Assembly (NCBI RefSeq): GCF_000471905.2
Contig: NW_006498220.1
Location: 2,863,424 to 2,927,423, forward strand
Length of the DNA: 64,000 nucleotides
Direction of reading: 5' to 3'
Origin: Amborella trichopoda
Taxonomy: Eukaryota; Streptophyta; Magnoliopsida; Amborellales; Amborellaceae
A program made the translations under genes and the position numbers. Shown piece by piece: positions 1 through 12,300 of the stretch. How positions within the stretch are numbered: position 1 is the stretch's first letter; each line of letters begins with the position of its first letter. The notes beneath the pieces are model-generated. The model was given only the letters and a program-made list of their open reading frames with translations, ran no database searches and was not told the DNA's origin.

Positions 1-20
1 TAGGTCCACTTAATCCCTGC

Positions 21-130
21 AGGTCCACTTATACCTCACCGGCGTACCGGATGAGTCCACTTAAACCCTACCGGCGTCCCAGATAGGTCCACTTATACCT
101 CACCGGTGAACCGGATGAGTCAACTTGCAT
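21..130. repeat. Two-copy 64-bp-spaced direct repeat
   Basis: The words aggtccacttatacctcacc and ccggatgagtc recur with a 64-base offset (starts at 21 and 85), with a partial third unit between and before them. The unit is GC-richer than its surroundings. The repeat probably continues to the left of the window. Confidence 0.7.
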
Positions 131-665
131 ACTTAAATTATTTCTAAATCTCTTTAAACATTCGAAAGCAGCAATATCATGTACTCAACATATCACTGAA
201 ACCATTAATATGAATTTCACTTAAACCATTAATAACAGTCACTCTCTATAACAATTCAAAAATAACCAATCAAATATTTTAAGCTCAAATTTAGAAAGGT
301 AATAGTTTGTAAAGGCATTCTAGCATAATTGCCAATTTAATATGTATAGAAAAACTCTTATAAAAATTCAAGAATACGGAATTATCACAATTTATGGAAT
401 ATCAATTCACAAATAAACATTTCACAACAATACTATAATCAATTGCAAAAATGTCAATTTTTAAATCATAAGGCAGTCATTTGCACATGAATTTTACAAT
501 GTTTAAATATTCAAAACAGTAGAAAGAAATATCACAATTTTACTAAAAGCAGAAATATCACATTCATTTCTAACAATAGACAAGAAAAATAAATAAATTT
601 ATTTTTCTAATTTACAGCATTCAAAATTTCTAACATAGATAAAATATCACAATTTTTATTAAAAA

Positions 666-900
666 GATTATTTTTCAAGATAATGAGGTCACGTGCGCAT
701 AAAATTTATCGCGCCTAAAATTCATGATAATAAGCAGAAATAATTATTTCATTTTATTTTTAAAAAGAATGGATTATTTTTCGAGACAATGAGGTCACTT
801 ACACACAAAACTGATAAAATAAAGATCCTAGACGAAAATATCACTATTTATTAAAAATAGACTATTTTTCAGAAAGACGATGTCACTTACCCACAAATAC
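666..900. repeat. Three degenerate copies of an AT-rich motif
   Basis: A motif of the form gattatttttc-agacaatgaggtcactta recurs at about 666, 772 and 860, each followed by cacaaaa-like sequence. Spacing is uneven (about 106 and 88 bases). The role is unknown. Confidence 0.6.
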
Positions 901-1062
901 TTGAGAAGGAGCTTCCGNTAAAAATTCTGCTAGAGAGAGGAGTTCACTGTGTTTCGACCAGAGAGAAAAATCTCATAAGTTTTCTAAGGTAGGAGTCCTC
1001 ATCTCTCTGAATTTAAATTCTACTAATATATTATTTTATTCTTTTATTACGTTACAGGTGTG

Positions 1063-1186
1063 AGCGTTAGGTTACGCTTTAAACGACTAAAGCCCACGTC
1101 CTTTAGTGGACGTGGCAAGCGCAAAGAAGCAATAAAGCTTTTAAACGAAAAGCTTTGAAAAGTAGAGATGGTCCCTAAGGACCATC
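1063..1186. other. Cluster of four short hairpins
   Basis: Four inverted repeats follow one another: AGCGT (1063-1067) with ACGCT (1074-1078); CCACGTCC (1094-1101) with GGACGTGG (1108-1115); AAAGCTTTT (1134-1142) with AAAAGCTTT (1148-1156); GATGGTCC (1167-1174) with GGACCATC (1179-1186). A competing pair, ACTAAAG (1086-1092) with CTTTAGT (1101-1107), overlaps the second hairpin, so the two cannot form together. A T-rich tract follows at 1218-1251. Arms are perfect. Function unknown. Confidence 0.75.
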
Positions 1187-1277
1187 ATGTTCAAACGAAT
1201 CATCATGTATTAAAAATTTATTTTCTTCTTCTTCTTTTTTTTTTTTTTTTTCAAAAGTTTTAGGATTGTTACACTAG

Positions 1278-4200
1278 GTCACTTGATTGATCATCGAAAG
1301 GTCTTGCCTTGTGAGATCTTCTTGCGCAGATGAGGAAGTGATTTGGGGATCACTTACGGGGAGGATGTAAAATTCTTGGCACTCTCACATCTTCTTTACG
1401 AATATGTTAAGGAAAGCTGTTCATTTTGATAAGTAATGACCTCTTATTTGATGGAATGGGTACCAATTATGTTCAGTCCCCTTAGTAAGGCGATGGGGTT
1501 GCCTTGCCTTCTTTAGTGTGATTACACCTTCCTGAAACATTATAATGAAGAGGTGTAGAGGATACCCGACATTTCATCCTCCTCTTGGATGGTTACGGCA
1601 TGGGAGGCCTCACCTGCCCCGAAGGCCTTCTTTAAATCTTCAAGCTTTATTTGACCTTTCGGAATCAAGGCGACAATGATATCCTTCAACGTGTATCAGT
1701 CATCTGTGGGATGATTGATCCTCCAATGGTAGGCACAATAATTTGCTTGAGTACCAAGGCTAGATTGCTTAGGGAACCTGGCTTCTGGAAGCTGGATCAT
1801 ATTATTCTCCAAAAATAACTGGAACAGCGTAGGGACCCATTCCTTCTCAAAGGCATAAACCTTATTCTTATGCCTAGTGAAATAATCACTCTGATCAAAG
1901 TTAGCTGGTGGAGGTACCCGATTGTGTGACTGTTGCTGCTTGCCAGCCTGGGGTGCCCCGTGTGTTATTCCTTTCTGTTGGCTACCCTTTCTGTTGACTA
2001 ATTACCCATTTCTGTTGGCTGCCCCGTGTTTTATTCCGAGAGATACCATTCCCCCTGTTGTTTGCTGAACTTGTAGATGGTTATCGTGTCTCACCATGAT
2101 GGCGTGACAAACTTTCTATGCGAACTGATTTAGAGATCAACTCTGACATGGAGGTCGGATTAGAGGCCTCGACATGCAGAGAGATTTCAGGTCGCATGTT
2201 CCGCACGCAAGTTTGTAGTGCTTCCTTCTTGGGCATAAGATTAGGATGGCGAGAAGTCAAGTTTCTCCATCTTGATATGAATTGATCTATGGTTTCATTA
2301 AGGTCTTGAGTCAAGGTGAGAAGCTCAATGGTTTAAACTTCTCTCTCGACCTCATAAAAGCGTTGATAGAACATTTTCTCCATCTCTTCCCATGCATGCA
2401 TCAAGTTTGAAGGAAGTCGGTCATACCATTGGATTGCTGGCCTATCAAGGGTCTCAATGAACAGACGGAGAAGCAGTCTCCCGTCAGCTGTTGTTTCCCG
2501 ACATGCTGCTTGGAAGTGGGCCATATGCTAGTTTAGGGAGGTGGTTCCCCTGAATAGAGGAAACTTCCCTTTCTTATAGTCTGAGGGGAATGGGACTTGA
2601 ACAATATAAGAAGGATATGGTCTTTGACAAGGCTCCGCACCCTGTATGCCTAGAATTTTTTTTTTTTTAGGCTATGAGTGACCATAGAGTCAATATCTGA
2701 CTGAGTAACTGGATGAGGGATAGAATTGTCTTGTAAGGTAGAGGGAGGAGACTGCCATGGAGGTACACCATTAGAGTGATTGGAATAGACTTCATGGTTA
2801 GCCAACTGGCGTGCCAAGTCAATACAATCGATCTTCTCCATCATCTCGTGCACCATGTCCTCAAACTTGTTCATACAATCGTTCTGCGCATCGTTGGGCT
2901 CGCTTACAACATTACGCTACTTTTTCATTATGGGGGTCGACGTTAGTGGCAACAGAGGGTTTGTGAGCTTGATGGGTCGTACGTGGTAGGTCAGTAAGTA
3001 AGGGGTCAGCATGCCCTGACTAAACTCGACTTTGTATGGAGATCGCGTTTGGACCGATTCTCAATGGTCTTGGGATTGTGGCTGAGGAACCAGTTCATGA
3101 CAGTCTTGGGACCGTGGCTGTTGAGTGGCTGGGTCTTCTTCTGCGACAGTAACCACAGCATAGGGCTCATTTAGCTCTTCTTCAGGTTTCATCATTTGAA
3201 GGGGGTAGAAGGGATTCCGGTGAAGAGGGTCATCAAAATTGGTTGTTTTGACTGCCTTGGTCACCTCCCAAGTCAAAATTCGCAGACCTCTATCGCATTT
3301 AGCCTTCAGGTTTTGATGGACCTCGTGCCAAAACTGCCATATTGTAGCTGGTCAACTCCTCATGCATAGGAGAGAGTTGTCTCCCTCAGATGAGGCAATG
3401 GATGAGGGCCAAGAACTGGGGTCATCTTGGGCAAGAGAGGACGAAGGATTCAATCTTCTATGAGGTCCATACCCCGAGCTTTCTTTTGAGATTTAGAGAC
3501 ATGACTAATGTGCTGGGGCTGGTTCAGGATGGTACTCTTGGGGAAAACCTTCAAGTACCAGAGCTTAAGGTACTTGCTCAATGAAGGAGGAGTAGAATCG
3601 ACTCATGAGGAGGCCTGAGTCGAGAACGAGGGGACGTATAAGATGGCGACGCGTGTGTGCCCCTTGAAGAAGGACTATGGGAGACCAGGGGTCAACCCGA
3701 GCTCGTGTAGGAAATCTGACCTTAAGAGGTCGAGAACTATGAGCAGGTGTCTGTAAGAGAATAGGTGCAGGCCTGCCTCTTACAGGGTGAGCTTGTGTGT
3801 GCATAGGAGTAGAACGAGAAGGTCATCTCTTGTGTACCCGGGTTGGCACAATGACGGTGTTGCCCCGAGCAGTGAGATTCACATGAGTGGCGTGCGCAAG
3901 ATTTGGCCTTGGAAGGTTCGATCTTGAACACAGTCTCGAGGAAATAGAAGGTTTGCCCTGAGGTGTGACTCGAGTGGGTGACCCACGAGCCTTGTGGTGT
4001 GTGTGAGGGGTGAAGACCGTAGGTTCCACCTCGATGTGATGATCCTCTAGTGATAGAGACCATTGGTGTAGAAATGTGGGAGTAGCCTTATGGCGACCCA
4101 CAGGAGCAATGGCAACTTACTTGCCTTTTGCAAACAAGGATTGGGCAGCCTTCTGGCGTACCTCAAAAACACGACCAGCAAGAGACTTGCTGGTGGGTGG

Positions 4201-4467
4201 GTGCATGTTGTGTGGGGCAACATAAGTGCCGCCCATACAAGGAGCCTTGACAGAGTTTCTACCATAGCGAAGAGATGGGGAGTGAGGGACCTTCAAGTCC
4301 CTCCTCACACCGGTCCAAGTTAAGACTCGGGAATTAGACAAGGGGTCTTTGCTCAAGAGGATGGTTGGGAACGAAGAAAAAGGACCTTGTTCTCTAGAGA
4401 CGCTCTTGAATAAGGGGATAAGAAAATCCTCGATCTGGATAAATGGGTTACAGAATCCAGCAGCCAT
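1278..4467 (-). pseudogene. T1 gag, Tat-like Ty3/gypsy element (decayed)
   Basis: Capsid-type gag polyprotein of a Tat/Ogre-like LTR retrotransposon, read on the minus strand. The proposed start is the ATG at 4467-4465, about 80 nt downstream of the primer binding site; the same start and first residues (MAxGFCNPFIxIxDFLIP) occur in copy T2. An N-terminal region of roughly 390 codons has no domain I recognise. The retrotransposon gag core lies at about 2524-2081, with WxxLP, FYQRFYEVE and FISRWRNL segments. A zinc-knuckle-like motif near 1700-1760 (CAYH, then INHPTDD) has its last Cys codon changed to TGA. Several stops and frameshifts break the frame. Protease and polymerase are missing: homology stops at about 1278 against unrelated DNA. 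Confidence 0.8.
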
Positions 4468-4545
4468 AAGTGAATCTTAAAAGAGAATGAAAGCAAATAA
4501 AGAAGAAACTAGCCAAACAAGAACAATCTGATTAAGGGGTACTAT

Positions 4546-4564
4546 GTCCACAGTGGAGTCACCA
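4546..4564 (-). promoter_or_regulatory. Primer binding site of T1
   Basis: On the minus strand the sequence TGGTGACTCCACTGTGGAC starts three bases past the LTR end. It resembles the TGG-led, GCGACTCCnCTGGGGA-type site found after the 5' LTR of Tat-lineage elements, where a tRNA primes minus-strand DNA synthesis. The tRNA identity was not checked. Confidence 0.7.
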
Positions 4565-4567
4565 AGC

Positions 4568-7500
4568 AGATTAAGTGCCTCGATCTCTCCCTCTGGATCT
4601 CTGGAGGATCGGGCGGCACGTGTCTCGGGTTTTGAGAGAGACCCGAGACATTTGTGAGATTGCTCTCTCAAGAGCCTCGTTCCAAAATGGGGCCAAGTGT
4701 TACCAACTGATGAGAGAGGAATTTAAAGGTGGGTTCGAGACTTATTCAAGCTTACTCACGTGGGGGCCCTCTTAGATCATGAAACCAGTGAAGAAATTGG
4801 TTCGGAATCGCCTCCCTTGGCTCGTATTCTTTTTAATTTCTGCTTTCCTATAATCACACACATATATGGAAAAGGTTATGGGATAGGTGGATCAAGCCCC
4901 ATCATTTTCTTCTTTGATAAACATATGCAAGAATGCGTATTCAAAAAGAGGAAAGAAAGACCTGGGGGGGTAGAAGAATTCTACCATAAGAGAAGATCAG
5001 AGTAGTGACTAGGCTAGTGGATGATTGGCATAACGTGGTGGCGAAACAGGCTCGGCAACTGAGACCGGCTCACGGGATCGCTATTAGACGATATTGCCAA
5101 TATCGACTGGTTAAGAACGATGGTCGGTCTGTCGTGGCAGTAAAGCGGGCCAAGCGAAGCTGACGCAATAGCATTACGGCAAGACGAAAATACCACCATG
5201 AGAGGCTAACCTTAATCCCTCTTGGTCGAATGAGAGAGTAATCGAGGATTGGTTAAAGAGAAGAAGGAAATAGGCGAAAGGAGAGTTAAGAAGGAAGAGA
5301 GGAGGGAGAATAAGGAAGAGGAGATGCAATCAACACTAGACATTGCCCACTGTTTCAAGAGATGGGAGAGAGAGGAAGAAACCGTGTTAGATGAGAAGAG
5401 AGGAAGGGGATCAACTGGAGCTAAGTCTCACCAACTGAAAGAAGAAGAGAGGGACAACCAGTCAGCATTAGGTCTTACCAACTGATAAAAGAGGAGAGAG
5501 AAGACCAACCGGTGCCAAGTCTCATCGACTGGTTGAAGAAGAAAGAAAAGACAAACCGGTGCTAGGTCTCATCGACTGATGGAAGAAGAGAGAGAAGATC
5601 AACCAGTGCTAAGTCTTGCCTACTGGTGGAAGAAGAGAGAGAAGACCAACCGAGCTTAGGCCTCACCGATTGGTAAAAGAAGAGAGAGAAGACCAACTGG
5701 TGCTAGGTCTCATCGACTGGTAGAAGAAGAGAGAGAAGACCAACTAACACTAGGTCTCATCTACTGGTAGAAGAAGAGAGAGAAGACCAATCGGCATTAG
5801 GTCTGGTCAACTAGTAGAAGAAGAGAGAGAAGACCAATCGGTGTTAGGTCATGCCGACTGGTAGAAGAAGAGAGAGAAGACCAATCGGTGCTAAGTCTCG
5901 TAGATTGGTAGAAGAAAAGAGAGAAGACCAACCGGCGCTAGGCCTCACAAATTTACAAAAGAAGATAGAGAATACCAACTGGTACTAAGTCTCGCTGACT
6001 CATAGAAGAAGAGAGAGAAGACCAACTGGTGATAATTCTCATCGACTAGTTAAAGAAGAGAGAGAAGACCAACAGGCGCTAGGTCTTACAGACTAGTAGA
6101 AGAAGAGAACGAAGACAAACTGACACTAGGCCTCGCTAATTGACATAAGAAGATAGAGAGGACCAACTGGCACTAGATCTCGCCGGTTGACAGAAGAAGA
6201 TAAAGAACCAACTGGCATTAGATCTCGCAGGTTGACAAAAGAAGATAGTGACGAGAAGAGAAGATTAGAGAGAGAGACGAAGAGAGAAAGAGAGGGAGAG
6301 AGAGAAAGAGAGATGAGAGAGACAGCGAGAGAAAGAGAGAAGAGAGAGAAGAGAGAGAAAGAGAGAAAAAAAGAGAGGGTGGGAGTGAGAAAGTTGCTTG
6401 CCCAAAGGGTACCGACCCTTTCCTTCTCTCCTCTCTCTCTCTCCAAGACGTACTCACAGGCTCAAGCAATCAATCAAAATTTTTATTGAATCTTAAAAAA
6501 ATCAACTGAATGTCAAGTGGTCTGTTACAATGAGGCAGTGCCTGTTTATATAGAATTGTGCTCAAATATGGGTGGATTGATCAAAATTAGACGTAATTAT
6601 TGAAAATTAAGATTTAATTAAATTAAAAGAAATTCTAAAAATGGGTGGAAAAAGATGGTTTTGTCCCTACCTAACAATTTGTGGAATTTCAGAACAGTCC
6701 CTACTGCTGCCCGAGATTTTGCATGATGTTTCATGGCTGACCCGAGGGTGTTCTGATGCCCATTAAATCGAAAGATTATTGTTTTCTTATAGGGCTCAGC
6801 ATGGCGATCATTTCGATACCTACTTTGAGCCATGAATCATGTTTTTGAGCGATGATCACGAGACTTGAAATTTGTTTGAATCTTGGAAACTTTAGATCAA
6901 TGATGCGCTCATTCTTTAATGTTTTTCTATGATTTCTTCTATGTAGTGCATTGAGCATGCCGTTACGATTGCGTGGCAACCAACATAACACGATTTGGAG
7001 CCCGAAAGAAGATTTCGCAACTTTTGAGTTTTGGCCGAAATCTAGAATCCGGTGGTTGAAATTTCAGTTACCTCGACGACTTCGTGCATGAAATCTGACC
7101 TTCCATCATGTGCGAAAATCAGATCAATGATAGCCCTGGACCTTACGCACACAATGGAGTTGGATTTGCATCAATACGTTGCGCGAGCATCGTGATTTGG
7201 TCCATCGTGTGTTACTGTTGAATTTTAGGCAACTTCTTTACGAATCAGCAACTTCTCTCTAGCTTTTCCCCTTGCTCGAACATCGTCTCGGGTGTTCCAC
7301 ATATCGAATTTTTCACGTCTTGATGAGACGAATAGGCTCATCAAATTTGAGAGCGATTCGACTTGGAATGAGTGAGTTACGAGCTCCTAATTTGACTGTC
7401 AGTGACTGTAAAATAGTCACCTTTAATTTGTTCTGGTGCAGTAAGGCCACATGGGAATAGTGTGTGGCCCTTCCTGTTTCAATGTTTTGCTTATACCTTT

Positions 7501-7847
7501 GTTCTGGAGTGTCAGATTAAATTGAAACTTGGCTTATAGGGGTTTTTGACCTTATCGGATTTAATGACGGTAGTCCCACAGTGATTTGGGACACTGAAAA
7601 TGTAGTTCCAATTGTAGGGTCTGTTTCATGGTGCTAAAGGCCATTTTTTCGAAAACTGTTCCTTTGTGTTCACTGTCTTAGATATGTCAGAATGTGACAA
7701 AACATGGCAGGTGGTCTTTGGAGTGCTAATGACGATCTTGACCCATTATGGGGGCATTATGAGACTGTCGAGAATTTTCACTATTTTGTAGGCTTTATTG
7801 ACCTGCTTCCTACCAGGGACCAAGGTGATGAAAAATACATTCAACCA
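4568..7847 (-). mobile_element. T-family LTR-1 (5' LTR of T1)
   Basis: Long terminal repeat of about 3.28 kb in minus orientation. The 3' edge is set by the adjacent PBS and by comparison with LTR-2 and LTR-5; its terminal CA has mutated to CT. The 5' edge (TGGTTGAATG on the minus strand) corresponds to TGTTTGAACA in LTR-5. On the minus strand a TATATAAA-like box lies near 6545-6552 and an AATAAA-type signal near 6480-6490, consistent with promoter and R region. A minisatellite sits at about 5440-6240 and a purine tract at 6240-6380. The flank at 7848 passes directly into element H. Confidence 0.85.
5440..6240. repeat. Minisatellite in LTR-1, about 47-bp unit
   Basis: About 16 degenerate units, each with a purine spacer (agaagagagagaagacc) and a core such as aaccggtgctaggtctcatc followed by gactggt. 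Many units can pair ACCAAYCGGTG with CACCGAYTGGT-like sequence. The array sits at the same LTR position as different arrays in the other T-family LTRs. Confidence 0.85.
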
Positions 7848-8193
7848 CGCGGTTTTTGAAATGTCGCAAGAGGTGTCCCTTATGGGACTCGCAAGAGAAA
7901 TGTTGGGGATCGGATGCATAAGGTTGTTAGATGGCCACCCTACGCCTATCCGTTTTTTGGAACCTAGACTTGGAGGTGCCGCTATATGCTTCCAGCGATT
8001 CTCGAGATGGAGGTGTGATCGACCAATTTAGTTCTTGAGTTTGAGTAGGCGGATGAGCATGCTCGGCTGTGTCAAAGCCGATTGTGCATACCTTCAAATC
8101 CGAGCCATAAAAAATGCTTGAATTCCTAGTTCTTTTGTGTGCTGAGATGTGAAAGTTCCTTGTTGAGGAATAAGGAATCATCTTTGGCCATTC
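7848..8193. other. Unassigned segment next to LTR-1
   Basis: This lies between the outer edge of LTR-1 and the recognisable part of element H. The minus strand has a short open stretch (8181-7927) that could be a decayed protease-to-polymerase linker of H, but no motif supports it. No TSD pairing with T1 could be tested because the other end of T1 is absent. Confidence 0.4.
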
Positions 8194-8964
8194 TTATAGA
8201 CAAGCATCAAGAGGATTGAGGCTTTGAATGCCTCCGGATACAAAGCCTAGATAGCTTGAAGGCTTCATCCGGCTTTGAAATAAAGTGAGAGAACACCTGA
8301 GTCGATCACCGTTTTCAGTTTTGGCTTGGGGTGATTCAGAAATTTTCTCCGTTACGCCTTGCCCTTGACTCCCCAAGCCTTGGCTTGGTTGGAAGCTTTG
8401 AGAGAGGAGCATGTGCTAAGCTTCGAGGGACCCAAAACCGTATCAATGTTGACATTGGATAATGTCCTCCATCGATGTAGATGTTTGCAAAATTTGGTGA
8501 ACAGGGTCGCCGACCTCTAGGCGTAAGGGGGCACAATCGTCTTGTTCGAAGGAAGCGAGTGGGATTTATCCAAGCTTGACCCCTACGGCTAGCTTCCCTT
8601 TATGTATGCTAGGATTGAGTAAAGTAGGGGGTTCAGCGCATACCTTCATGACGCCATTTTTCGTTGGAAATTTGAGGCATTAATGGAGCGTAGAGGCAAC
8701 CACAAAGTTTTCATGTAGCCACAGTCTTCCTACAAGCATGTTGAATGAGGGTTTTATGTCTAAGACATAGAACTTTATCACTTGGATGACCAGGCTAATC
8801 TTAAGTGTGACAGGCAGTATGCCTTTAGCTTGTCTCTTGGTCCCGTCGTATGCAGCGATAGTTAGTTGACACAGCTCGAAGACATCCGGGCTTTTGCCGA
8901 TCTGTTTCACCATTTTCATAGGGCATATGTTTAGGGATGCCCCATTATAACAAGCACTATCCAT
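8194..8964 (-). pseudogene. H protease and linker, Tat-like element (decayed)
   Basis: Retropepsin-type aspartic protease region of a Tat/Ogre-like element, read on the minus strand. Visible motifs: NGASLNICPM (degenerate DGGSALN active-site region), YDGTKRQAKGILPVTLKI, then FYVLDIKPSFNMLVGRLWLH followed by VASTLH, which matches the conserved YNILLGRPWLH...STLHQ block. The catalytic Asp is not in a normal D-S/T-G context. Downstream, after stops, a stretch (8412-8194) with FQPSQGLGSQGQGV recalls the G-patch-like linker that precedes RT in this lineage; that part is weaker. No reverse transcriptase follows: the element ends at 7848. Confidence 0.75.
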
Positions 8965-8999
8965 ATTTCATATCCTTGCATGAAAATAGTGATGTGTAT

Positions 9000-10760
9000 A
9001 GGTTGGACATGAAAGTGGTTAAAGCTGGCTGGGATGTCAGCTTTCGTGAACACGATTGGCATTAGTGCCATTAGTTGGTTGATCATACGACACAACTCAT
9101 CCGGCTGTGTGTTGCTCGGGATGTGTGTCTTGGTGAGCTCCAAGATGGAGATTTGGGCTTGGATCTTCCTGAGATGAGTCGGTAGATCATAGGTGGTTAT
9201 AGATCCTTGAATTTCCTTGTTCGGCTTGTGATCTACAATCCCTGTTGGTTGTGTCGTTCTTGAGGAGTTTCCCATCCTTTCATCAAGAGTGTCGGCCATT
9301 AATTGGATGGGTTTGAACACTCGGCCTCTTCGGGGTTAGGGAATCAACTCGCCAGCTTGAAGCTCGATAAAGTCAGCCCTAGCAAGAGTAATGGGAGATT
9401 TTGGGGTGTTGGCCCCTTGTTTGGGAGATGACACCTTGTCATTGGTTCTAACCATATCAATTTCTAGTGTATCATCTTCGCCATATTGATCCCATTTGGA
9501 CAGATTATCAAGGTTTGGAGATGAAGGGCTTCCTCTTAGAAGATCTAATAGATCTTCTTCAAGTTCTTGAAAATGATGATCACAAGCCAATATGATTTAA
9601 CTGGGATCTTCTTCTTCATCTCCACTCTCAACCATGTAATCATTCACATTTTCTTTTGACTTGTCTTGAGCTCCCGGCTTTCCGGCCGTTGTGACCATAT
9701 TTTTAGAAAGAGGGTTTGTGAAGATATCCATCTTTTGATTTGGCTCTTCAACGGGTTGATTTTTAGGCATGACAGTGATGTCCCTCCTATTGATTAACTC
9801 CTGAATTACCCGTTTCAAGTATATGCAGTTTTGGGCATCATGTGCATGGTTTTGATGCCATTTTCACCACCTACTCTTGTTCGTGACTTGAAATGGTGGT
9901 TTAGATGGTGGCGGTAGATAAACCATGTGTCAGGAGTAATTCCAACACTTTTTCTAAACGGTCTTTGATAGGAATGAAATCATCATCTGGCCTTTGGTTA
10001 TTATTTGGAGCGTTAGCACTAGGAGGACCCCTTCGATTTTGGTTCTGATTATTGTGCACCAGTCCATTAATGACAATCTCGTTAAGCTGACCATAAGCCT
10101 TTCCCTTGTTATTGTTTTTTATCTTATTTTGGGGAGTCATTATTGGTTTGTTGTCAAGCTTGGTGCTGAGGGGTGTCCCTCTTGCCCTTTCATATCATGC
10201 CACCCGCTCCATCATGGAGTCGAAAGAGTGGGGGATAAAGCCTTAGCTTAAAAAGGTCATGTATTCAGGAGCAGCATTCTCTAAGGCCATGGAGATTTTG
10301 ACTGGGTCTATCAGTGGGCATTCTACGACCCAAATTTCCACCTCGCGAAATCGCCGGATGAAATTCTAGAAGGATTAGCTTGGATTTTGCTTTGTTGGAC
10401 TAAGCTCGCCTAGAGAGAGAGATCTTGGTGTCGACCCACAGTAGTGAGAGACAAATAGGTTGAACATTTCATTTGGAATGATGTGTGGTTGAGCGGACAT
10501 TGTTCTTTGATGCCAGTCCAAGGCTTAGGTAGTCAATGTTGGATAAAATATGACATTTAGTTGGTTAGGCCTGTCTCGCAAAGCTCTCACGGAGAGGAGA
10601 TACGCGTTGACGTGAGCATCTAGATCACTCTTCTCGTTAAACTTGTTTCTATGTTCTGGGATAAATCCCAAGGGAAGGTCCTCCATGCCTCCAACGGTCT
10701 CTTGAACATAGACCTTTGGGGGTAGAATATCATGCATTCCCATTCTTACTAGCATATCCT
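9000..10760 (-). pseudogene. H gag, Tat-like element (decayed)
   Basis: Minus-strand gag remnant upstream of the H protease. The segment at 10755-10525 contains EKSDLDAHVNAYLLSVRALR, the position where Tat-lineage gag has its D-P-x-x-H-L-type block. Around 10350-10250 PVKISMALENAAPEYMTF matches the region after the capsid core. Near 9860-9800 HQNHAHDAQNC is a degenerate zinc-knuckle-like motif followed by LKRVIQELI. Acidic and Asn-rich stretches follow (10140-9901 and 9818-9597). Many stops and frame changes. Sequence is distant from the T-family gag, so H is a different family. Confidence 0.7.
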
Positions 10761-11876
10761 ACATCACTTTTAAAGTGCCTTCTTGTTGGGTGTTCGTCAC
10801 GACAGTAGGCCCTTTGGTTGGTGGGTTCTCAAGTGTGGACTTATGAATAGAGATTTGGGGTATACGTTGGCCTGCATGGGCCAGAGATTGATGAGCCGTA
10901 GTCATCGAGGTGGTTTGATACCCTTGCGCCTGCAGGCATACTGACCCATGGGTGTCACCATCGGTTGAGGAAATTACACGATTTGTTGGACCAGATGAAC
11001 TAGAGGGGCCGATTGAAGAATCGACTGACTCGGTTGTGCTAGGGGTTGACCTATACCACTAAGTTGGTTTGGCATTAACTCTTAAGCTGGGGCATGAACA
11101 GTGTATCCTAGGTCAATGTAGCTTGGACACCTCTGCCTAGAACAGTGTTCAAGACATCATGAGATGTACTATGATGACTTGAGGAAGGGTTAGAACCCCT
11201 AGACCTAGGTGGGTCTCGGTCTTGAGATCGCTAGACCTCGGGGTTATCTGGGTTCAAGTTATGGGAATTGACGTTGGATGTTGCATGGATTTCTTCTCTC
11301 ACTCGACTTCCACTTTGGTTGCCTAAAGTCCCCTGTAGGACAACTCCAGGTCGGACCCCTTGACTATTCATAGTCTTTCAGGCTGAACCAGCCATGCGGA
11401 TCACACTAATTTTAGGATTAAGAGTGGATGCTTGGGACTCTATCTCTAACTGAAGAGCTGGGCATTGGATAATTGATTGGCCTGAGGTCTGTTGATATTT
11501 CCAAGGGATTGCAGCATATTAGTCCCTAGGTTTAGGCTGGTCAGGCTTAGAGTCAGCCGTGGAGTGATCATCATAGCCGCCTTGAGTGACTGACATGATC
11601 ATTGCTTTTAGCAGGGTTCTAGAATCTAGACTTAGGTAAGATCTAGACTTGACGACCTAAGGCAGACCTAGGTCCTGATTCTAGGGGCAAATCTTTAACT
11701 AAGACCTAGGCTAAGACTAAACTGAACCTAGACTTGCTAAACTCAATGGGTTTTGGTTCAGACCCTGAACTAAGATAAGCTTAATCTATCTCTAGAGGAA
11801 ACTCTATGCTTAGATCTATGCTAGAACCTATACTAAGATCTAGACTAGATGGTGCACGAGTCTCTGCTCAGATCAA

Positions 11877-12300
11877 GGGCGGGTCTAGGTTTGGACCAGG
11901 GTGTGAGATTGGTTCGGACCTGGACTGAGCTGGGTGCAAGGCTAGGCTCGAACTTAGAGGGTTTTGAAACTCAAACCCGATGTGGACCTGGACTAGATCA
12001 AGATTGAACTAGGAACGAGCCTTCAGCTCGGACCATGAGGGGGCTTAAGTTCGAACTTGGGTGTGAACCTGGTTCAGACTTGCGCTAGGCTGGGTACAAG
12101 CCTGGACTTGGACCCAGAGTGTTTTAATGATCAGACTAGGTGCGGACCTGGATTGGATCAATGATGAGCTGGAATGAGTGGTTGAGACCAAGAGGGGGCC
12201 TAGGTTCGGACCAAGGCGAAACCTGGTTCGGACCTGAGCTAGGCTGGGTATAAGCCTGAACTTAGACCCAGAAGTTTTAGTTCAGACCAGAAGGGGGTCC
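11877..12300. repeat. About 2.6 copies of a 155-162-bp tandem repeat
   Basis: Units begin near 11877, 12039 and 12194 and share blocks such as gagctgggtgcaag / gctaggctgggtacaagcct and acttggacccaga. Divergence is moderate. It lies in the long leader of element H. Confidence 0.75.

Larger units (their letters stand above)
1..1277. other. Unclassified AT-rich segment
   Basis: No coding region, LTR boundary or PBS was recognised. The segment is A/T-rich apart from its first 120 bases and a hairpin cluster at 1063-1186. It contains one ambiguous base at 918 and a long T-rich tract at 1218-1251. It ends where homology to the T-family gag begins (about 1278), so it truncates element T1 on its 3' side. 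It may be part of another LTR element cut by the window edge; this is a guess. Confidence 0.5.

Noticed and set aside
40-120. GGATGAGTCC words resembling the hammerhead ribozyme core CUGAUGAGUCC
   Set aside because: The invariant U before GAUGAG is replaced and no GAAAC partner or matching stems were found nearby.
5440-6240. Regular repeats with spacers, possible CRISPR array
   Set aside because: Units are continuous degenerate tandem repeats within a plant LTR; there are no unique spacers or cas genes.
6126-6489. Arg/Glu-rich and Ser/Leu-rich ORFs on both strands
   Set aside because: Purine tract of LTR-1; open in several frames because of composition.
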